A stretch of DNA of 64,000 nucleotides from VAZQ01 sp963725185 (GCA_963725185.1 CAVRXO010000006.1:2666001-2730000); one strand, 5' to 3'; counted from the first letter of the stretch, positions 25,896-35,857 are shown. Program-made: numbers and translations. Notes: a model not told the origin generated them from the sequence alone.

Positions 25896-27586
25896 ATGGG
25901 AATCGAGCCTGCGACTCTTGCCTTCTACGCGCTGGGCGCCGTCGCGCTGGCGTTGTTGTTGCTGAAGCTCAAGACGCGCCTGGAGCTCTCGCTGGCGAAG
26001 CACCGGTCGCTGACCGGGCATGTGCGGATGGCGCGGCGGATTGCGGCGCTGATCCCGTTCTACGACTACGACGAGGCACATTTCTTTTCCTGCGACGATG
26101 CGCCCGACGCGATCGCCGCGCGCCGTCGCGCCGGCTTCATGCGGCTCACGGCAACTCTACCGGGAGCGTTTCGCGCAGACGATCCGGCGAACCGCGGAGG
26201 TCGCGCCGGGCATTTCCGACCTGCAGTTCACCGGTGCCTACCGGGTGCCGTTCCAGTTCAGCCGGTTCGTGCGCGCGCACCTCACCGCCGGCGCCTTCGT
26301 GCAGTCGTCGGACGGCGTCACCCTGACGGACCTCGACGGCAATCGTCTGTACGACCTGACCGGCTCCTACGGCGTCAACGTGCTCGGTTACGACTTCTAC
26401 AAGGATTGCATGGAGCGCGGCCAGGAGAAGGTGCGCGAACTCGGGCCGGTGCTCGGCGCCTACCATCCGGTCATCGCCGACAACGTCGCACGGCTCAAGC
26501 AGATTTCCGGGCTCGACGAAGTATCGTTTCACATGTCCGGGACCGAGGCGGTCATGCAGGCGGTGCGGCTGGCGCGTTATCACACGCGCCGCTCCCACCT
26601 GGTGCGGTTTTGCGGCGCCTATCACGGCTGGTGGGGCGACGTGGCGCCGGGCGTCGGCAATCCGCTGCCGGCGCACGAAACCTATACGCTGCAGGAGATG
26701 TCGGACGCCACGCTGCGGGTCCTGCGCGGCCGCCGCGACATCGCCTGCGTGCTGGTCAATCCGCTGCAGGCCCTGCATCCCAATGCGCCCGCGCCGGCGG
26801 ATTCGGGCCTCGTGGACAGTGCCCGGACCGCGCATTTCGACCGCGCCGCCTACGCGGATTGGCTCCGGCGGCTGCGCGCCGTCTGCACCGAGCGCAAGAT
26901 CGTGCTGATCTTCGATGAGGTCTTCGTCGGCTTCCGCATCGCCGCCGGCGGGGCGCAGGAATATTTCGGGGTCGCGGCCGATCTGGTGACCTACGGCAAG
27001 ACCTTGGGCGGCGGCCTTCCGATCGGGGTGCTCTGCGGCCGGGCGCGAGCTCATGAAGCGCTTCCGCGACGACCGGCCGGTCGACGTCTGCTTTGCCCGC
27101 GGCACCTTCAACTCGCACCCTTACGTGATGGCCGCCATGCATGAGTTCCTTGAGCGGCTGGCGACGCCGGAGATCCGGGCGCTCTACCGCGACCTCGACG
27201 CGGTCTGGGATCGGCGCGCGCAAAGGCTCAATCAACGGCTGCGGGAGGAACGCTTGCCGGTCGAGGTGGCGAACCTGTCCTCGATCTGGACGGTCAGCTA
27301 CACGCAGCCGTCGCGCTACAACTGGATGCTGCAATATTACCTGCGCGCCGAGGGCCTGGCGCTGAGCTGGGTCGGGACCGGGCGCCTGATCTTCAGCCTC
27401 AACTACACGGAAGCCGACTTCGAGGCCGTGGCGGATGCCTTCGTGGCCGCCGCCAGGGCGATGCGCGAGGACGGCTGGTGGTGGTCCGACGCCAAGGCGA
27501 CCAACAAATCCATCAAGCAGCGGATCCTGCGGGAGATCATCGCCCACCGCTGGTCGCCGGCGCGCGGCCAAGAGAAGGCGTCTTGA
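25896..27586 (+). pseudogene. Membrane-anchored class III aminotransferase (GSAM-like), two frameshifts
   Basis: The N-terminus MGIEPATLAFYALGAVALALLLL is a single membrane anchor, which is unusual in this family. A ~60-residue linker follows, then a class III PLP fold: DLTGSYGVNVLGYDFYKDC, SFHMSGTEAVMQAVRLARYH, RFCGAYHGWWGD, LIFDEVFVGFR and VTYGKTLGGGLPIGVLCG with the PLP lysine near 26998. The frame shifts at about 26152 and again at about 27047 (one extra base). The repaired product is about 560 residues. It resembles glutamate-1-semialdehyde aminomutase but is unlikely to be HemL given the anchor and lipid neighbours. It converges on the Mpo1-like gene, 3 bp apart. Confidence 0.82.
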
Positions 27587-27589
27587 AAT

Positions 27590-28198
27590 CTAGCCGTGCG
27601 GCTTCGGCGTCATCGTGTCGAACAGCTCGCCGCGCAAGAGGTAGATCGGCGCCTTGTGGTAGAGCTTGATGTCGTGGAACGGATCGGTGAGGATCTTGGT
27701 CGCCCAAACCAGCCCGGTCTGCACGTCCTTGAGGTAGAACAGGTGCACGGTCCGGAACATCAGCCCGCCGAGGCCGATCATCAGCCAGATCAGCGCCACA
27801 TGGCGCAGGAACTCGCCGGCGCCGGTGTGCGGCTGGAACAGGCCGAACAGGGAAGGGTCGAGATAAAGCGGCAGCGGCGACAGCGCCCAGATCGTCATCA
27901 GGACGACCTTGCGCTTGAGATTGTAGCCGACCTTGACCTCTTCCTTGTACTCGTGCGTCGCCTGATTGACCTCGTCATAGTCCTTCGGCTCGAAGAAGAA
28001 GTGGCCCGCTTGCCGGCTGGTCATACCGACGAGCCAACCCACCAGCGCCGCCGCGGCCGGGTTGGTGAAGGCCAGCGCATAGGCACAGACGAAGCTCGAT
28101 GCGCTGAGCAGGTGGAGCGCCTGATTGATCCGGCTGTGATGATAGTAGCGGTGATCGTCCCAGCGTTGCACCTTGAGCGCCTGAAGGAAGCCGTCCAT
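27590..28198 (-). CDS. Mpo1-like (DUF962-type) membrane protein
   Basis: 202 residues from MDGFLQALKVQRWDDHRYYH. It has three or four hydrophobic segments (LHLLSASSFVCAYALAF, ALVGWLVGM, VVLMTIWALSPLPLYL, VALIWLMIGLGGLMF) and HSRINQALHLLSAS plus RQAGHFFFEPKDYDE. The N...H and GHFFFE patterns resemble Mpo1-like proteins, Fe(II) enzymes that oxidise 2-hydroxy fatty acids in yeast. The match is by motif only. It lies downstream of pmtA on the minus strand, 110 bp away, and probably in the same unit. Confidence 0.55.
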   Translation of the reverse strand: MDGFLQALKVQRWDDHRYYHHSRINQALHLLSASSFVCAYALAFTNPAAAALVGWLVGMTSRQAGHFFFEPKDYDEVNQATHEYKEEVKVGYNLKRKVVLMTIWALSPLPLYLDPSLFGLFQPHTGAGEFLRHVALIWLMIGLGGLMFRTVHLFYLKDVQTGLVWATKILTDPFHDIKLYHKAPIYLLRGELFDTMTPKPHG

Positions 28199-28308
28199 CG
28201 ATGTCCCCGTTTTTCCCTGATCATCATTCTTATAAACGACACATGACATTTGCAAGACTCCGCCTAAGTCATTGAAGGCGAATCACAACAAATCGCCGGC
28301 CAGATCCG

Positions 28309-28995
28309 TCATGCACCGGCGCGCGCCTCCCGGCGATGGGCGAGCGCGGCGGTTTCGCGTTCCTTGACAAAACGGATGAGCGAGAAATGGCCGAACGGCG
28401 GCATCGCCCGGCGCTCGATCAGCCGCACCCCATGGGTGCGTTCCACCCAGTTCGTGTACCGCGACCACGGGAATTCCAGCCGCCAGCCCAGCCAGTGCGT
28501 CAGCGGCGCGAAGCACTGCTCGAAGGCGCCGCGCAGGCCGGTCTCGGCGCCGACCCGGCTCACCAGCACGATCTCGCCGCCCGGCTTGAGCACGCGCGCG
28601 AACTCATCGAGCGTCGCCTCCGGTTGCGGCACCGTGGTGACCACATATTGGGCCACGATGACGTCGAAGCTGTCATCCGGAAAGGCCAACCGCTCGGCAT
28701 CCATGAGGGCGAGCCCCTCGACATTGCCCAGTGCGAGCTCGCTCACGCGCTTTTGCGCCTTGCGCAGCATCGGCTCGGAAAGATCGACGCCGACCAGCCG
28801 GCTCGCCTTGCTGTAGTCGGGCAGCGAGATTCCGGTGCCGACCCCGACCTCGAGGATGCGGCCGCCGATGCGTTCGGCCGCCCGGATCGCGGCGTGCCGG
28901 CCCTGCTCGAACACCGCGCCGAAAACCAGATCGTAGAACGGGGCCCAGCACGCATAGGCCTGCGCGATCGTGTGCTTGTCGAGTTCCGCCGCCAT
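28309..28995 (-). CDS. pmtA: Phosphatidylethanolamine N-methyltransferase, Rhodobacter PmtA type
   Basis: 228 residues. The SAM-binding ILEVGVGTGISLPDY, then LVGVDLSEPMLRKAQ, LMDAERLAFPDDSFDVIVAQYVVTTVPQPEATLDEFARVLKPGGEIVLVSRVGAE and the C-terminal MPPFGHFSLIRF are characteristic of PmtA proteins that methylate PE to PC in alphaproteobacteria. It is preceded by the glycosyltransferase gene 31 bp upstream on the minus strand. Products of the decarboxylase at 25 kb could be its substrate. Confidence 0.85.
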   Translation of the reverse strand: MAAELDKHTIAQAYACWAPFYDLVFGAVFEQGRHAAIRAAERIGGRILEVGVGTGISLPDYSKASRLVGVDLSEPMLRKAQKRVSELALGNVEGLALMDAERLAFPDDSFDVIVAQYVVTTVPQPEATLDEFARVLKPGGEIVLVSRVGAETGLRGAFEQCFAPLTHWLGWRLEFPWSRYTNWVERTHGVRLIERRAMPPFGHFSLIRFVKERETAALAHRREARAGA

Positions 28996-29026
28996 CGCTT
29001 CTATTTGATCCCCTCTCGGCTACCTT

Positions 29027-30055
29027 CTACGCAGCACGGGGCTTGCGGGCATCGCCGATCACCACTTGATTGATGTGCCCGATGAACTGCCGCGCGCTCC
29101 GCTCCCAGGAGCGGCTCAGAGCAAAGTTGCGACAGGCCTCCCGCGACATCTGCAGGGCGCCCAGGCAGGCGGCCCGCAGGTCCTCGTCGACGACCCCGAT
29201 GGGATTGTCGGCGATGACATCGCGCGGGCCGGTCACCGGAAAGGCTGCGATCGGCACCCCGCAAGCCAGCGCTTCAAGCTGGACCACGCCGAACGTGTCG
29301 GTGCGGCTTGGAAACACGAACACATCGGCGGCCGCCAGATGGGCCGCCAAGGCGGCGTCCTCCAGCAGGCCGAGGAACTTTGCGTCCGGGAACCGGCGCT
29401 GCAGGGCGGCCTCCTGCGGTCCCTGCCCGATGACCACCTTGGTGCCGGGCAGGTCGAGGGAAAGAAACGCTTCGAGGTTCTTCTCGACCGCGATGCGCCC
29501 GACGCTGACGAAGATCGGGCGCGGAAGATCGAGCGCGATCGCGTGCTCGGGCGCGAACAGCTCGGTGTCGACGCCGCGCGTCCACATGCCGAGATTCTTG
29601 AAGCCCCGCTCGCTGAACTCGGCCATCAGCGAGGGCGTCGACACCATCGTGACGGTGGCGGCGGAATGGAACCAGCGCAGCACCGCGTAGCTCCAGGCCT
29701 CCGGGACCGAGAGGCGGGCCGAGATGTATTCCGGAAAGCGCGTCGTATAGCTGGTCGTGAAGGGCAGGCGGCGATTGACGCAGAAGCGGCGCACCATGTG
29801 GCCGATCGGCCCCTCGGTCGCGATATGGATGGCGTCCGGAGAGGCTTGCTCGATGCGGCGCGCAATCCGCGTCGGGCTCGGCAGCGCCAGTCGCAAGCCC
29901 GGATAGGTCGGCACCTGTATCGAGGGAAATCCCTCCGGCGTGAGGAAGTCGATGGCGACGCCGAGCTTGAGCGCGCTGCGCTGCAGCGACGTCAGTGTGC
30001 GGACCACGCCGTTGACCTGCGGGTGCCAGGCATCGGTGGCGATGAGGACGCGCAT
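29027..30055 (-). CDS. GT4-family glycosyltransferase (predicted glycolipid synthase)
   Basis: 342 residues from MRVLIATDAWHPQVNGVVRTL. The upstream in-frame start at 30109 adds unconserved residues. GT-B signatures are VSVGRIAVEKNLEAFL, the loop FPSRTDTFGVVQLEALACG with the EX7E-type nucleotide-sugar site, and HIATEGPIGHMVRRFC. The N-terminus resembles rhizobial GT4 enzymes such as Agt that glycosylate diacylglycerol. Co-transcription with a PmtA-like gene supports a membrane-lipid role. The sugar and acceptor are not determined. Confidence 0.8.
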   Translation of the reverse strand: MRVLIATDAWHPQVNGVVRTLTSLQRSALKLGVAIDFLTPEGFPSIQVPTYPGLRLALPSPTRIARRIEQASPDAIHIATEGPIGHMVRRFCVNRRLPFTTSYTTRFPEYISARLSVPEAWSYAVLRWFHSAATVTMVSTPSLMAEFSERGFKNLGMWTRGVDTELFAPEHAIALDLPRPIFVSVGRIAVEKNLEAFLSLDLPGTKVVIGQGPQEAALQRRFPDAKFLGLLEDAALAAHLAAADVFVFPSRTDTFGVVQLEALACGVPIAAFPVTGPRDVIADNPIGVVDEDLRAACLGALQMSREACRNFALSRSWERSARQFIGHINQVVIGDARKPRAA

Positions 30056-30348
30056 CAGGCCGCCCGCCCCGCAGCCGCGAAGGTGGGACGGAACCGGATC
30101 CCAACCCAAGGCCGCCAGTGGCTTTCAATCGCTTTGTCGAATCGCATGCGCACGACAATTGCGATTTCGTGTCTCAGCTTTATGACAATTCGAATGCGAC
30201 GTTACGAATTTGTCTTGCGATTGATTGATCGGTCCTAGCCGTCACGGAACTGTCGCACGGCGTCGCCGCGCGAATCCCCACCGATCGGGAACCGCGCGGC
30301 GGGTTACGCGCTGCTCGGCGCCGACCAAACCCTGCGTCCGGGCCGCAC

Positions 30349-31830
30349 CTATTGGGCCGAGGCGGTCTGGCGGAACTGGGCTTGCCATTTGGCCGCCATG
30401 GCGGCGCGGGGAATTTCCTGTCCGCGCAGGTAGACTTTGTTGATCCGCCGCGTGTTGGAAATGCTTTCGAGCGGATTGGCGTTGAGCACGATGAAATCGG
30501 CTTGCCTGCCGGACGCCACCAAGCCGGAGTTGAAGTGTCCGATCGCGGCCGCATCGCTCGTTGCGGCGACGATCGTCTCCATCGGCGTCATGCCGATCGC
30601 CACCATGCTCTCCAAATCCAGGAGGTTGAAATATCCGATCAGGAATTGGATTTGCCCGGTATCGGTGCCGGTGACGATTTTCATGCCGGCGGCCCGCAGC
30701 CGCATGGCGTTCTGCCCGAGCAGCTCGAAATCGTGGGCGATGTAGCGGTTGAGAATGCCTTGCTTGCGCGACTGACCCCAATAAGCCTCGACCTGAGCCG
30801 GCGCATAGGTCTCGCGCAGCAGCGGGTCGTCGAGCCACGCGGGCCGCTGGCCGTCGGGGGTGGTCGCCCAGGATGCGTTCATCCAGGCGGTTATCAGGGC
30901 CGGCGTCATCCACATCACCGGCCGATCGTTGTTGGCGATCCGCTGCTTGACGATCGAGATCAGCTCGTCGTCCACCGCCTCGCCGCCGCGCACCGGCACG
31001 TGCAGCCATCCCTCCATGCCGTGCCGCATCATCTCCTTGGCGTCTTTCAGAGTGATGTTATGGACCCCGACCGGCACATTGTATTTATGCGCTTCGTCGA
31101 GGATCGCGTCATAGAGCTCGGGCGTCAGGGTCATCTTGGTGTGGTTGCGGTCGTCGACCCAGATCTTGATGAATTCAGGCTTCATCTTGACGTAGTCGGC
31201 GACGGCGGCGCGAACCTCCGCGACCGTGGTGACCGGATACGAAACGTCGGCGCGCGACGCATGGCCTTGGGCGCCGGCTCCCGGCCAGGACATCCCGACG
31301 CCGGCGGTGTGGAACAACGCCGCATTCGGAATGACCTCCTCGCGCACGCGCAACGGGACGTCGCCCCAATTGGTGCGGCCGCCGTGCAGATTGGAACGAT
31401 CCAAGAGATCGCCGATGCCGACCACGGCCCCGACCCCGTGATAGGCAAGGCGCTGGAGGTGATCGATCAGATTTTCGCGGGTGAAGGTCTCCTTCGACAT
31501 GGTCCCTTCGGGCACGTTCTGGAATCCGAAATGCCCGTGGAGGTCGGTCAACGTCGGCATCACGGTCTTGCCGCTCAGGTCCACATGCGCAGCGTCGGCC
31601 GGCACTGCCAGCTCACCGTGCCGACCGACGTGGGTGAACACGCCGTTCTCGACCAGGAAGGCCGAGTCCTCGATCGGGGCGCTGCCATCGCCGGTGATCA
31701 GGCGGGCGCCTTCGAACACCGTTACCCCCGCCGATCCGGGGGATTGGCCCCGCACCGTGGAGGAGCCGCCCGCCACGCCGATGAGACAGGCGACCAGAAG
31801 CGGATACAACATGTTCCTAGCTTGGCGCAT
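30349..31830 (-). CDS. Secreted amidohydrolase
   Basis: 493 residues with a signal peptide (MLYPLLVACLIGVAGG, cleavage near VRGQS). The amidohydrolase barrel shows LTDLHGHFGFQ (modified HxH), KPEFIKIWVDD (K as possible metal bridge), VGVHNITLKDAKEMM, GTDTGQ (metal aspartate) and GLVASGRQADFIVLNANPLE. A GGGAGG ribosome site precedes the start at 31830. It is the last gene of a minus-strand run with a TctC receptor, two unassigned secreted proteins and a TAXI receptor, so it may process an imported or periplasmic compound. The substrate is unknown. Confidence 0.88.
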   Translation of the reverse strand: MRQARNMLYPLLVACLIGVAGGSSTVRGQSPGSAGVTVFEGARLITGDGSAPIEDSAFLVENGVFTHVGRHGELAVPADAAHVDLSGKTVMPTLTDLHGHFGFQNVPEGTMSKETFTRENLIDHLQRLAYHGVGAVVGIGDLLDRSNLHGGRTNWGDVPLRVREEVIPNAALFHTAGVGMSWPGAGAQGHASRADVSYPVTTVAEVRAAVADYVKMKPEFIKIWVDDRNHTKMTLTPELYDAILDEAHKYNVPVGVHNITLKDAKEMMRHGMEGWLHVPVRGGEAVDDELISIVKQRIANNDRPVMWMTPALITAWMNASWATTPDGQRPAWLDDPLLRETYAPAQVEAYWGQSRKQGILNRYIAHDFELLGQNAMRLRAAGMKIVTGTDTGQIQFLIGYFNLLDLESMVAIGMTPMETIVAATSDAAAIGHFNSGLVASGRQADFIVLNANPLESISNTRRINKVYLRGQEIPRAAMAAKWQAQFRQTASAQ

Positions 31831-31861
31831 GCAAGCCTCCCTCCGACATCCCGGTTGGCGA

Positions 31862-32827
31862 TCAGTCGACGCTGAGCCCGATGCTTTTCGCGGTTTGGCC
31901 AAGCCGCACGTATTCGTCGCGCAGGAGCTTTGCCATCTCGGCCGGGCTGCTGCTGGCGGCCTCGGTGCCTTGCTCCTCGAACTGTTGCTTGACCTCCGGC
32001 AAGGTGACGACCTTGGCGATGGTGGCGGCGAGCTTGTCGATGATCGGCTGCGGCGTGCCGTTGGGCACGAAGATCGCGCCCCAGCCGACGGCGTCATAGC
32101 CTGGGTATCCGGATTCGGCGACGGTCGGCACGTCCGGCAGCAAGGCGAGCCGCGTCGGGCTGCCGATCGCCAGTGCCTTGAGCTTGCCGCTACGCACCTG
32201 CGGCAGCCGACCGCCGATCGGGGCCACGGTCCATTGCGAGTCGCCGCTGACGACGCCTTCGATCGCCGGTCCGCCGCCGTTGTAGTGCACCACCTCCGGC
32301 TTGACGCCCGCCATGGCGATGAACATCTCGCCGGCGAAATGACCGGCCGTCCCGGCGCCGGCAGTCGACATCCGCAGCTTGCCGGGGTTCTGTTTCATCA
32401 TGGCGACCAGCTCGGCCAGATTTTTGACCGGTAACGCCGCATTGGCCGCGATCAGGGTCGGCTGGACCACGAAGCGCGCCACTGGCGTCAGGTCCTTCAA
32501 CGGATCGAACGAGACCTTCTTGACATGCGGCAGCAGCGCCAGGTTGCCGGACGATCCGTAGATCAGCGTATAGCCATCGGGAGTGGATTTGATGCCCTTC
32601 TCCACGCCGGCTTCCAGGAACAGATTCTCGAACGTCACCGGCTGGCCGAACGCCTCGCCGATCCGCTGGCCGATGATCCGCGACATGAGATCGGCGGCCG
32701 AGCCGACGACTTCGGGAACGATGAGCCGGATCGGCTTGCTCGGATAGGCCTCCTGCGCGGGCGCCGCGAGCGCCGATCCCAGCAGCGATGCGGCGACCGT
32801 CATTGCGTTCAGCAACGGATGTCTCAT
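31862..32827 (-). CDS. Bug/TctC-family tripartite tricarboxylate receptor
   Basis: 321 residues with signal peptide. YPSKPIRLIVPEVVGSAADLMSRIIGQRI, STPDGYTLIYG, LRMSTAGAGTAGHFAGEMF, KALAIGSPTRLALLPDVPTVAESGYPGYD are standard for this periplasmic receptor family. The usual pocket segment PGG is replaced by VVGS here. No TctA/TctB membrane genes are nearby, as is common for Bug proteins. It is 31 bp upstream of the amidohydrolase start. Confidence 0.92.
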   Translation of the reverse strand: MRHPLLNAMTVAASLLGSALAAPAQEAYPSKPIRLIVPEVVGSAADLMSRIIGQRIGEAFGQPVTFENLFLEAGVEKGIKSTPDGYTLIYGSSGNLALLPHVKKVSFDPLKDLTPVARFVVQPTLIAANAALPVKNLAELVAMMKQNPGKLRMSTAGAGTAGHFAGEMFIAMAGVKPEVVHYNGGGPAIEGVVSGDSQWTVAPIGGRLPQVRSGKLKALAIGSPTRLALLPDVPTVAESGYPGYDAVGWGAIFVPNGTPQPIIDKLAATIAKVVTLPEVKQQFEEQGTEAASSSPAEMAKLLRDEYVRLGQTAKSIGLSVD

Positions 32828-32857
32828 GGGTGTCGATCTCCCTGGTTCAGGTTGGCG

Positions 32858-33736
32858 TCACGGCTGCGCTTGCTTGAAATATCTCAAATCCGGCGGCGCT
32901 TGATTCTTCTTGGTGGGCATCAAGATGCCGTCCGAGCGCAGCAGATAGTTCTCCTTGCCGATGACGACGTTCTGGTTGCCTTCCTGGCACCAGGTTTCGG
33001 GCCACTGTACCACTGTTTCCGAGACGCGCCGGTACTGCCGGTCGGAGGTCCATGGCCGCGTCAGCGCATTGTCGATCACGGTGGTGAGGTCATGAATGAT
33101 GTCGGGGTTTTGCTTGTCGATGAAGAACCGTTCCTTGAAGACCGACTGATTGTCGAAGGCGAGCGGCAGCCCGCTGGCGTCGAAGGCGCGCGGGCCCTTG
33201 AAGTACCTGGTTTCGGACTCGAGCACGTCGAAGCGGCCGCCGCCGTCCTCGTCGATCCATCGACCGATGGAGTAGCCCCCGTAGGTCGGCTGCGGATTCT
33301 TGGGCCAATCGCGTCCGTCGGTGAAGATTCGGCGCAGGTGGTCCGAGTTGCTGAGCAGGATGAAGGTGGTTTCCGGCGTGATGACATATTCCTGCGTCCC
33401 GAATGTCATCATGCGCGGCATGCCGCTGGGCAGGCAGTGGGAGGTGGGATAGTTGCCGAGCCCGCCGCTGGCCTGGTCGGCCATGCTGTCGGCCAGGACC
33501 TTGCGGTACTCAGGCGTCAGCGGGGCGTCCTGTCCGAGCCCCCAGGGCTTGGTCTGATCGAAGGCGCCCTGGACCTCGACCTCCCGGTGGATGACGCGGG
33601 TCCATTGGCCCTTCCAGTTGGTGGGGTACTTTCCGTCGTCGGCCGCCCGAACGGCGCCGATCGTCATCATCATCGCGGTCGACGTCGCCAGCGCGCAGGC
33701 AAGCGCAGCCGCGCCGGTTGACCTTCGGTTCGACAT
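32858..33736 (-). CDS. Secreted protein of unassigned family, copy 1
   Basis: 292 residues from the second ATG of a pair, spaced best from GGGAG; signal peptide to about VRAAD. It belongs to the same family as 33807-34673 and 53968-54798. Shared blocks are KYPxxWKGQW, LTPEYRKVL, HCLPSGMPRMM, ITPETTFI, RRIFTDGRDWP, YGGYSIGRW, DVLESETR-KGPRAFD, KERFFID, ALTRPWT and the C-terminal LMPTKK-x-PPDLRYFK. No known domain was recognised. The gene is 30 bp upstream of tctC, so an operon with the receptor is likely. Confidence 0.75.
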   Translation of the reverse strand: MSNRRSTGAAALACALATSTAMMMTIGAVRAADDGKYPTNWKGQWTRVIHREVEVQGAFDQTKPWGLGQDAPLTPEYRKVLADSMADQASGGLGNYPTSHCLPSGMPRMMTFGTQEYVITPETTFILLSNSDHLRRIFTDGRDWPKNPQPTYGGYSIGRWIDEDGGGRFDVLESETRYFKGPRAFDASGLPLAFDNQSVFKERFFIDKQNPDIIHDLTTVIDNALTRPWTSDRQYRRVSETVVQWPETWCQEGNQNVVIGKENYLLRSDGILMPTKKNQAPPDLRYFKQAQP

Positions 33737-33806
33737 CATCCTTCTCCCGGAATTTCGAGCTGTTTGCCTGTGCGCGATTGGTTTCATGTTGCTTCGGTGC
33801 TTCATG

Positions 33807-34673
33807 TCACTTCGGCAGTTGCTTGAAATATCGCAGATCGGGCGGCGGCTCATCCTTTCGGGTCGGCATGAGAATGCCCTCCTCGTTCAGGCGATAGGTT
33901 TCGTTGCCGAGGAGGATGCGGTCGTTGCTGACGTGGCAATAGTATTCGGGCCAGTCTGGCTGTGGGTCCGCGTTGCGCCGGAACGTCTTGTCCACCGTCC
34001 AGGGGCGCGTCAACGCATGATCGAGCACCGTGATGACGTCATGCAGCAGGTTTGAGTCGGCGTGGTCGACGAAGAAGCGCTCCGTGAAGGTCGACAGATT
34101 GTCCACGTGCAGCGGAAGCCCGGTCGGGTCGTAAGCGCGTGGCCCCTTGAACGGGCCGCGGGTCTCGGCTTCGAGCACGTCGTAGCTGCCGTCACCCTTG
34201 CTGTCGACCCAATGGCCGATCGAATAACCCTGGTAGGTCGGATTGATTTTCGCAGGCCAGTCGCGGCCGTCGGTGAAGATCCGGCGAAGATTATCGTCGC
34301 CGCCGAGCATGATGTAGGTGACTTCCGGCGTGACGACGTATTCCTGCGCCTGGTAGGCCATCATGCGCGGCATGCCGGCGGCGTAGCATTGCCCGGTCGG
34401 GTCATTGCCCAGCCCGCCATTGGCCTGAGCGGCCAGGCTCTCCTGCAGGATCTTCTGATATTCAGGCGTCAGCGGGGCTTGCTGTCCGGGCCCCGCCGGC
34501 TTGGTCGGATCAAAGCTCTGCGCCCCCGCCCCGGCGGCGTGCACCGGAACCCACTGGCCCTTCCAGCTCGGATACTTTTCATCGGCGGCCGCGGCGCTGC
34601 CTATGCTTGCCGTGAGCGCCGCGGTGACCGCGAGCGCAACCGCAACCGCACGGATCGACTCCCGGTCCGACAT
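33807..34673 (-). CDS. Secreted protein of unassigned family, copy 2
   Basis: 288 residues with signal peptide (to GSAAAADEK). It has the same blocks as copy 1: KYPSWKGQW, FDPTKPAGPGQQAPLTPEYQ, GMPRMM, TPEVTYIML, RRIFTDGRDWP, YQGYSIGHW, DVLEAETR, ERFFVDHAD, ALTRPWTVDK and LMPTRKDEPPPDLRYFKQ. It sits 70 bp upstream of copy 1, consistent with tandem duplication. The GMPRMM and TDGRDWP motifs are nearly invariant among the three copies and may form the functional site. Confidence 0.75.
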   Translation of the reverse strand: MSDRESIRAVAVALAVTAALTASIGSAAAADEKYPSWKGQWVPVHAAGAGAQSFDPTKPAGPGQQAPLTPEYQKILQESLAAQANGGLGNDPTGQCYAAGMPRMMAYQAQEYVVTPEVTYIMLGGDDNLRRIFTDGRDWPAKINPTYQGYSIGHWVDSKGDGSYDVLEAETRGPFKGPRAYDPTGLPLHVDNLSTFTERFFVDHADSNLLHDVITVLDHALTRPWTVDKTFRRNADPQPDWPEYYCHVSNDRILLGNETYRLNEEGILMPTRKDEPPPDLRYFKQLPK

Positions 34674-34758
34674 GATGCTCCTCCCTGCGTTTCGGCTAGC
34701 TTGCTTCTTCTTGCAGACGGATTGCCCCGCTGATGCAGCGCCTGCAGCCCCGCGAGCT

Positions 34759-35857
34759 TCACCGCGCCAACAGCTCCGATTTCAAGTATCCGCGCTCGCG
34801 GTAATAGCGCTCGGCGCCAGGATGAAGCGGCACGCCGCCGCCGTCCGCCACCGTCGCCGGATCGTAGGAGAACGGCACGACTGCCCATTTGAGCAGACCG
34901 TGCTGCTCGTCCAGGCCCTTGGCGACGTCGTAGGCGAACTGATCGGGAAGATCGTCACGGCCATAAACGGCCTCTCCCGAAGTGCCGACGGTCGGAACCG
35001 GAGTGTCGCCCACGCCGCGCATGTAGCGAAATGGAATTTCCACCAGCTGCGCCCCGTCTTCCTTCGCCAGCTTCTGGCGCAGATCTTCGGGAAGCGGAAG
35101 GAACACAAGATCCTTCTTCATCGACATCTCGTACCACATATTGCCTTCGGGATTGTTTGCGAGCACGCCGCTGCCGATGATGACATCGAAGTTGGAGTTC
35201 TTGAGGAGGGCATTGCCGGCGTAGATGGATCCGCCCAGGGCCTCGACGTCCTTCGGGGTCAGGTCGTAGTAGGCGAGCACCGGCGCCACCAAGGCGCCGA
35301 ACTTCCGCCAGGATGCGGACCGGAATCTTGCGCGCGCGCACCTGCTTGAGGTCGGTGATGCCCGACTCTTTGGTCACCGCCACCATCAGGTAGGCCGGAT
35401 CCTCGATCCTGGCGATCACCCGGAGATTTCTGAATGCGCCTTCGGGAAAATTGGCCGTGCCGTCGTAAGCGCGGCGAACCGCATCCGCGCCGGTCACGCC
35501 GAAATCGATGGGGCCATCCGGGTTCACCAGAGTGCCTTCCGCGAACTGCCGATCGGTGATCTCCGGCGGGTAGAGCCGCCTGGCGACGATCCGCGGCGCC
35601 TCTCGACCGGAGCATGAACGGCAAACCTGCACGTCATAGCCATACGACGACATGATCTTCTTGACGATGTTGCCGAGCGCTCCCCAGGGACAATGGTCGC
35701 AGGCCGCCTGCAGCACCGGTCGCTTCGAGGCCGCGCCGGTCGCCGGCGTGCCTTGCTGGGCGTGGACGGCGGGTGCCGGCAGCATGCTGGCGCCGCCTAT
35801 CACGGCCGCGAGCAGCAACAGCGCCGCGATTTTCGTCTTGATGCCGCATCCGGTCAT
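34759..35857 (-). pseudogene. TAXI-family TRAP receptor with one +1 frameshift
   Basis: Signal peptide to about VHAQQ; then GALGNIVKKIMSSYGYDVQVCRSC, IDFGVTGADAVRRAYDG, LRVIARIEDPAYLMVAV in the first frame. At about 35295 one extra base shifts the frame (KIPVRILA into KFGALVAPVLAYYDL), and the rest reads AGNALLKNSNFDVIIGSGV and so on to the stop at 34759. About 365 residues when repaired. TAXI proteins bind solutes for TRAP transporters; no dedicated membrane genes are adjacent, although dctQM lie about 0.6 kb upstream. Confidence 0.78.
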
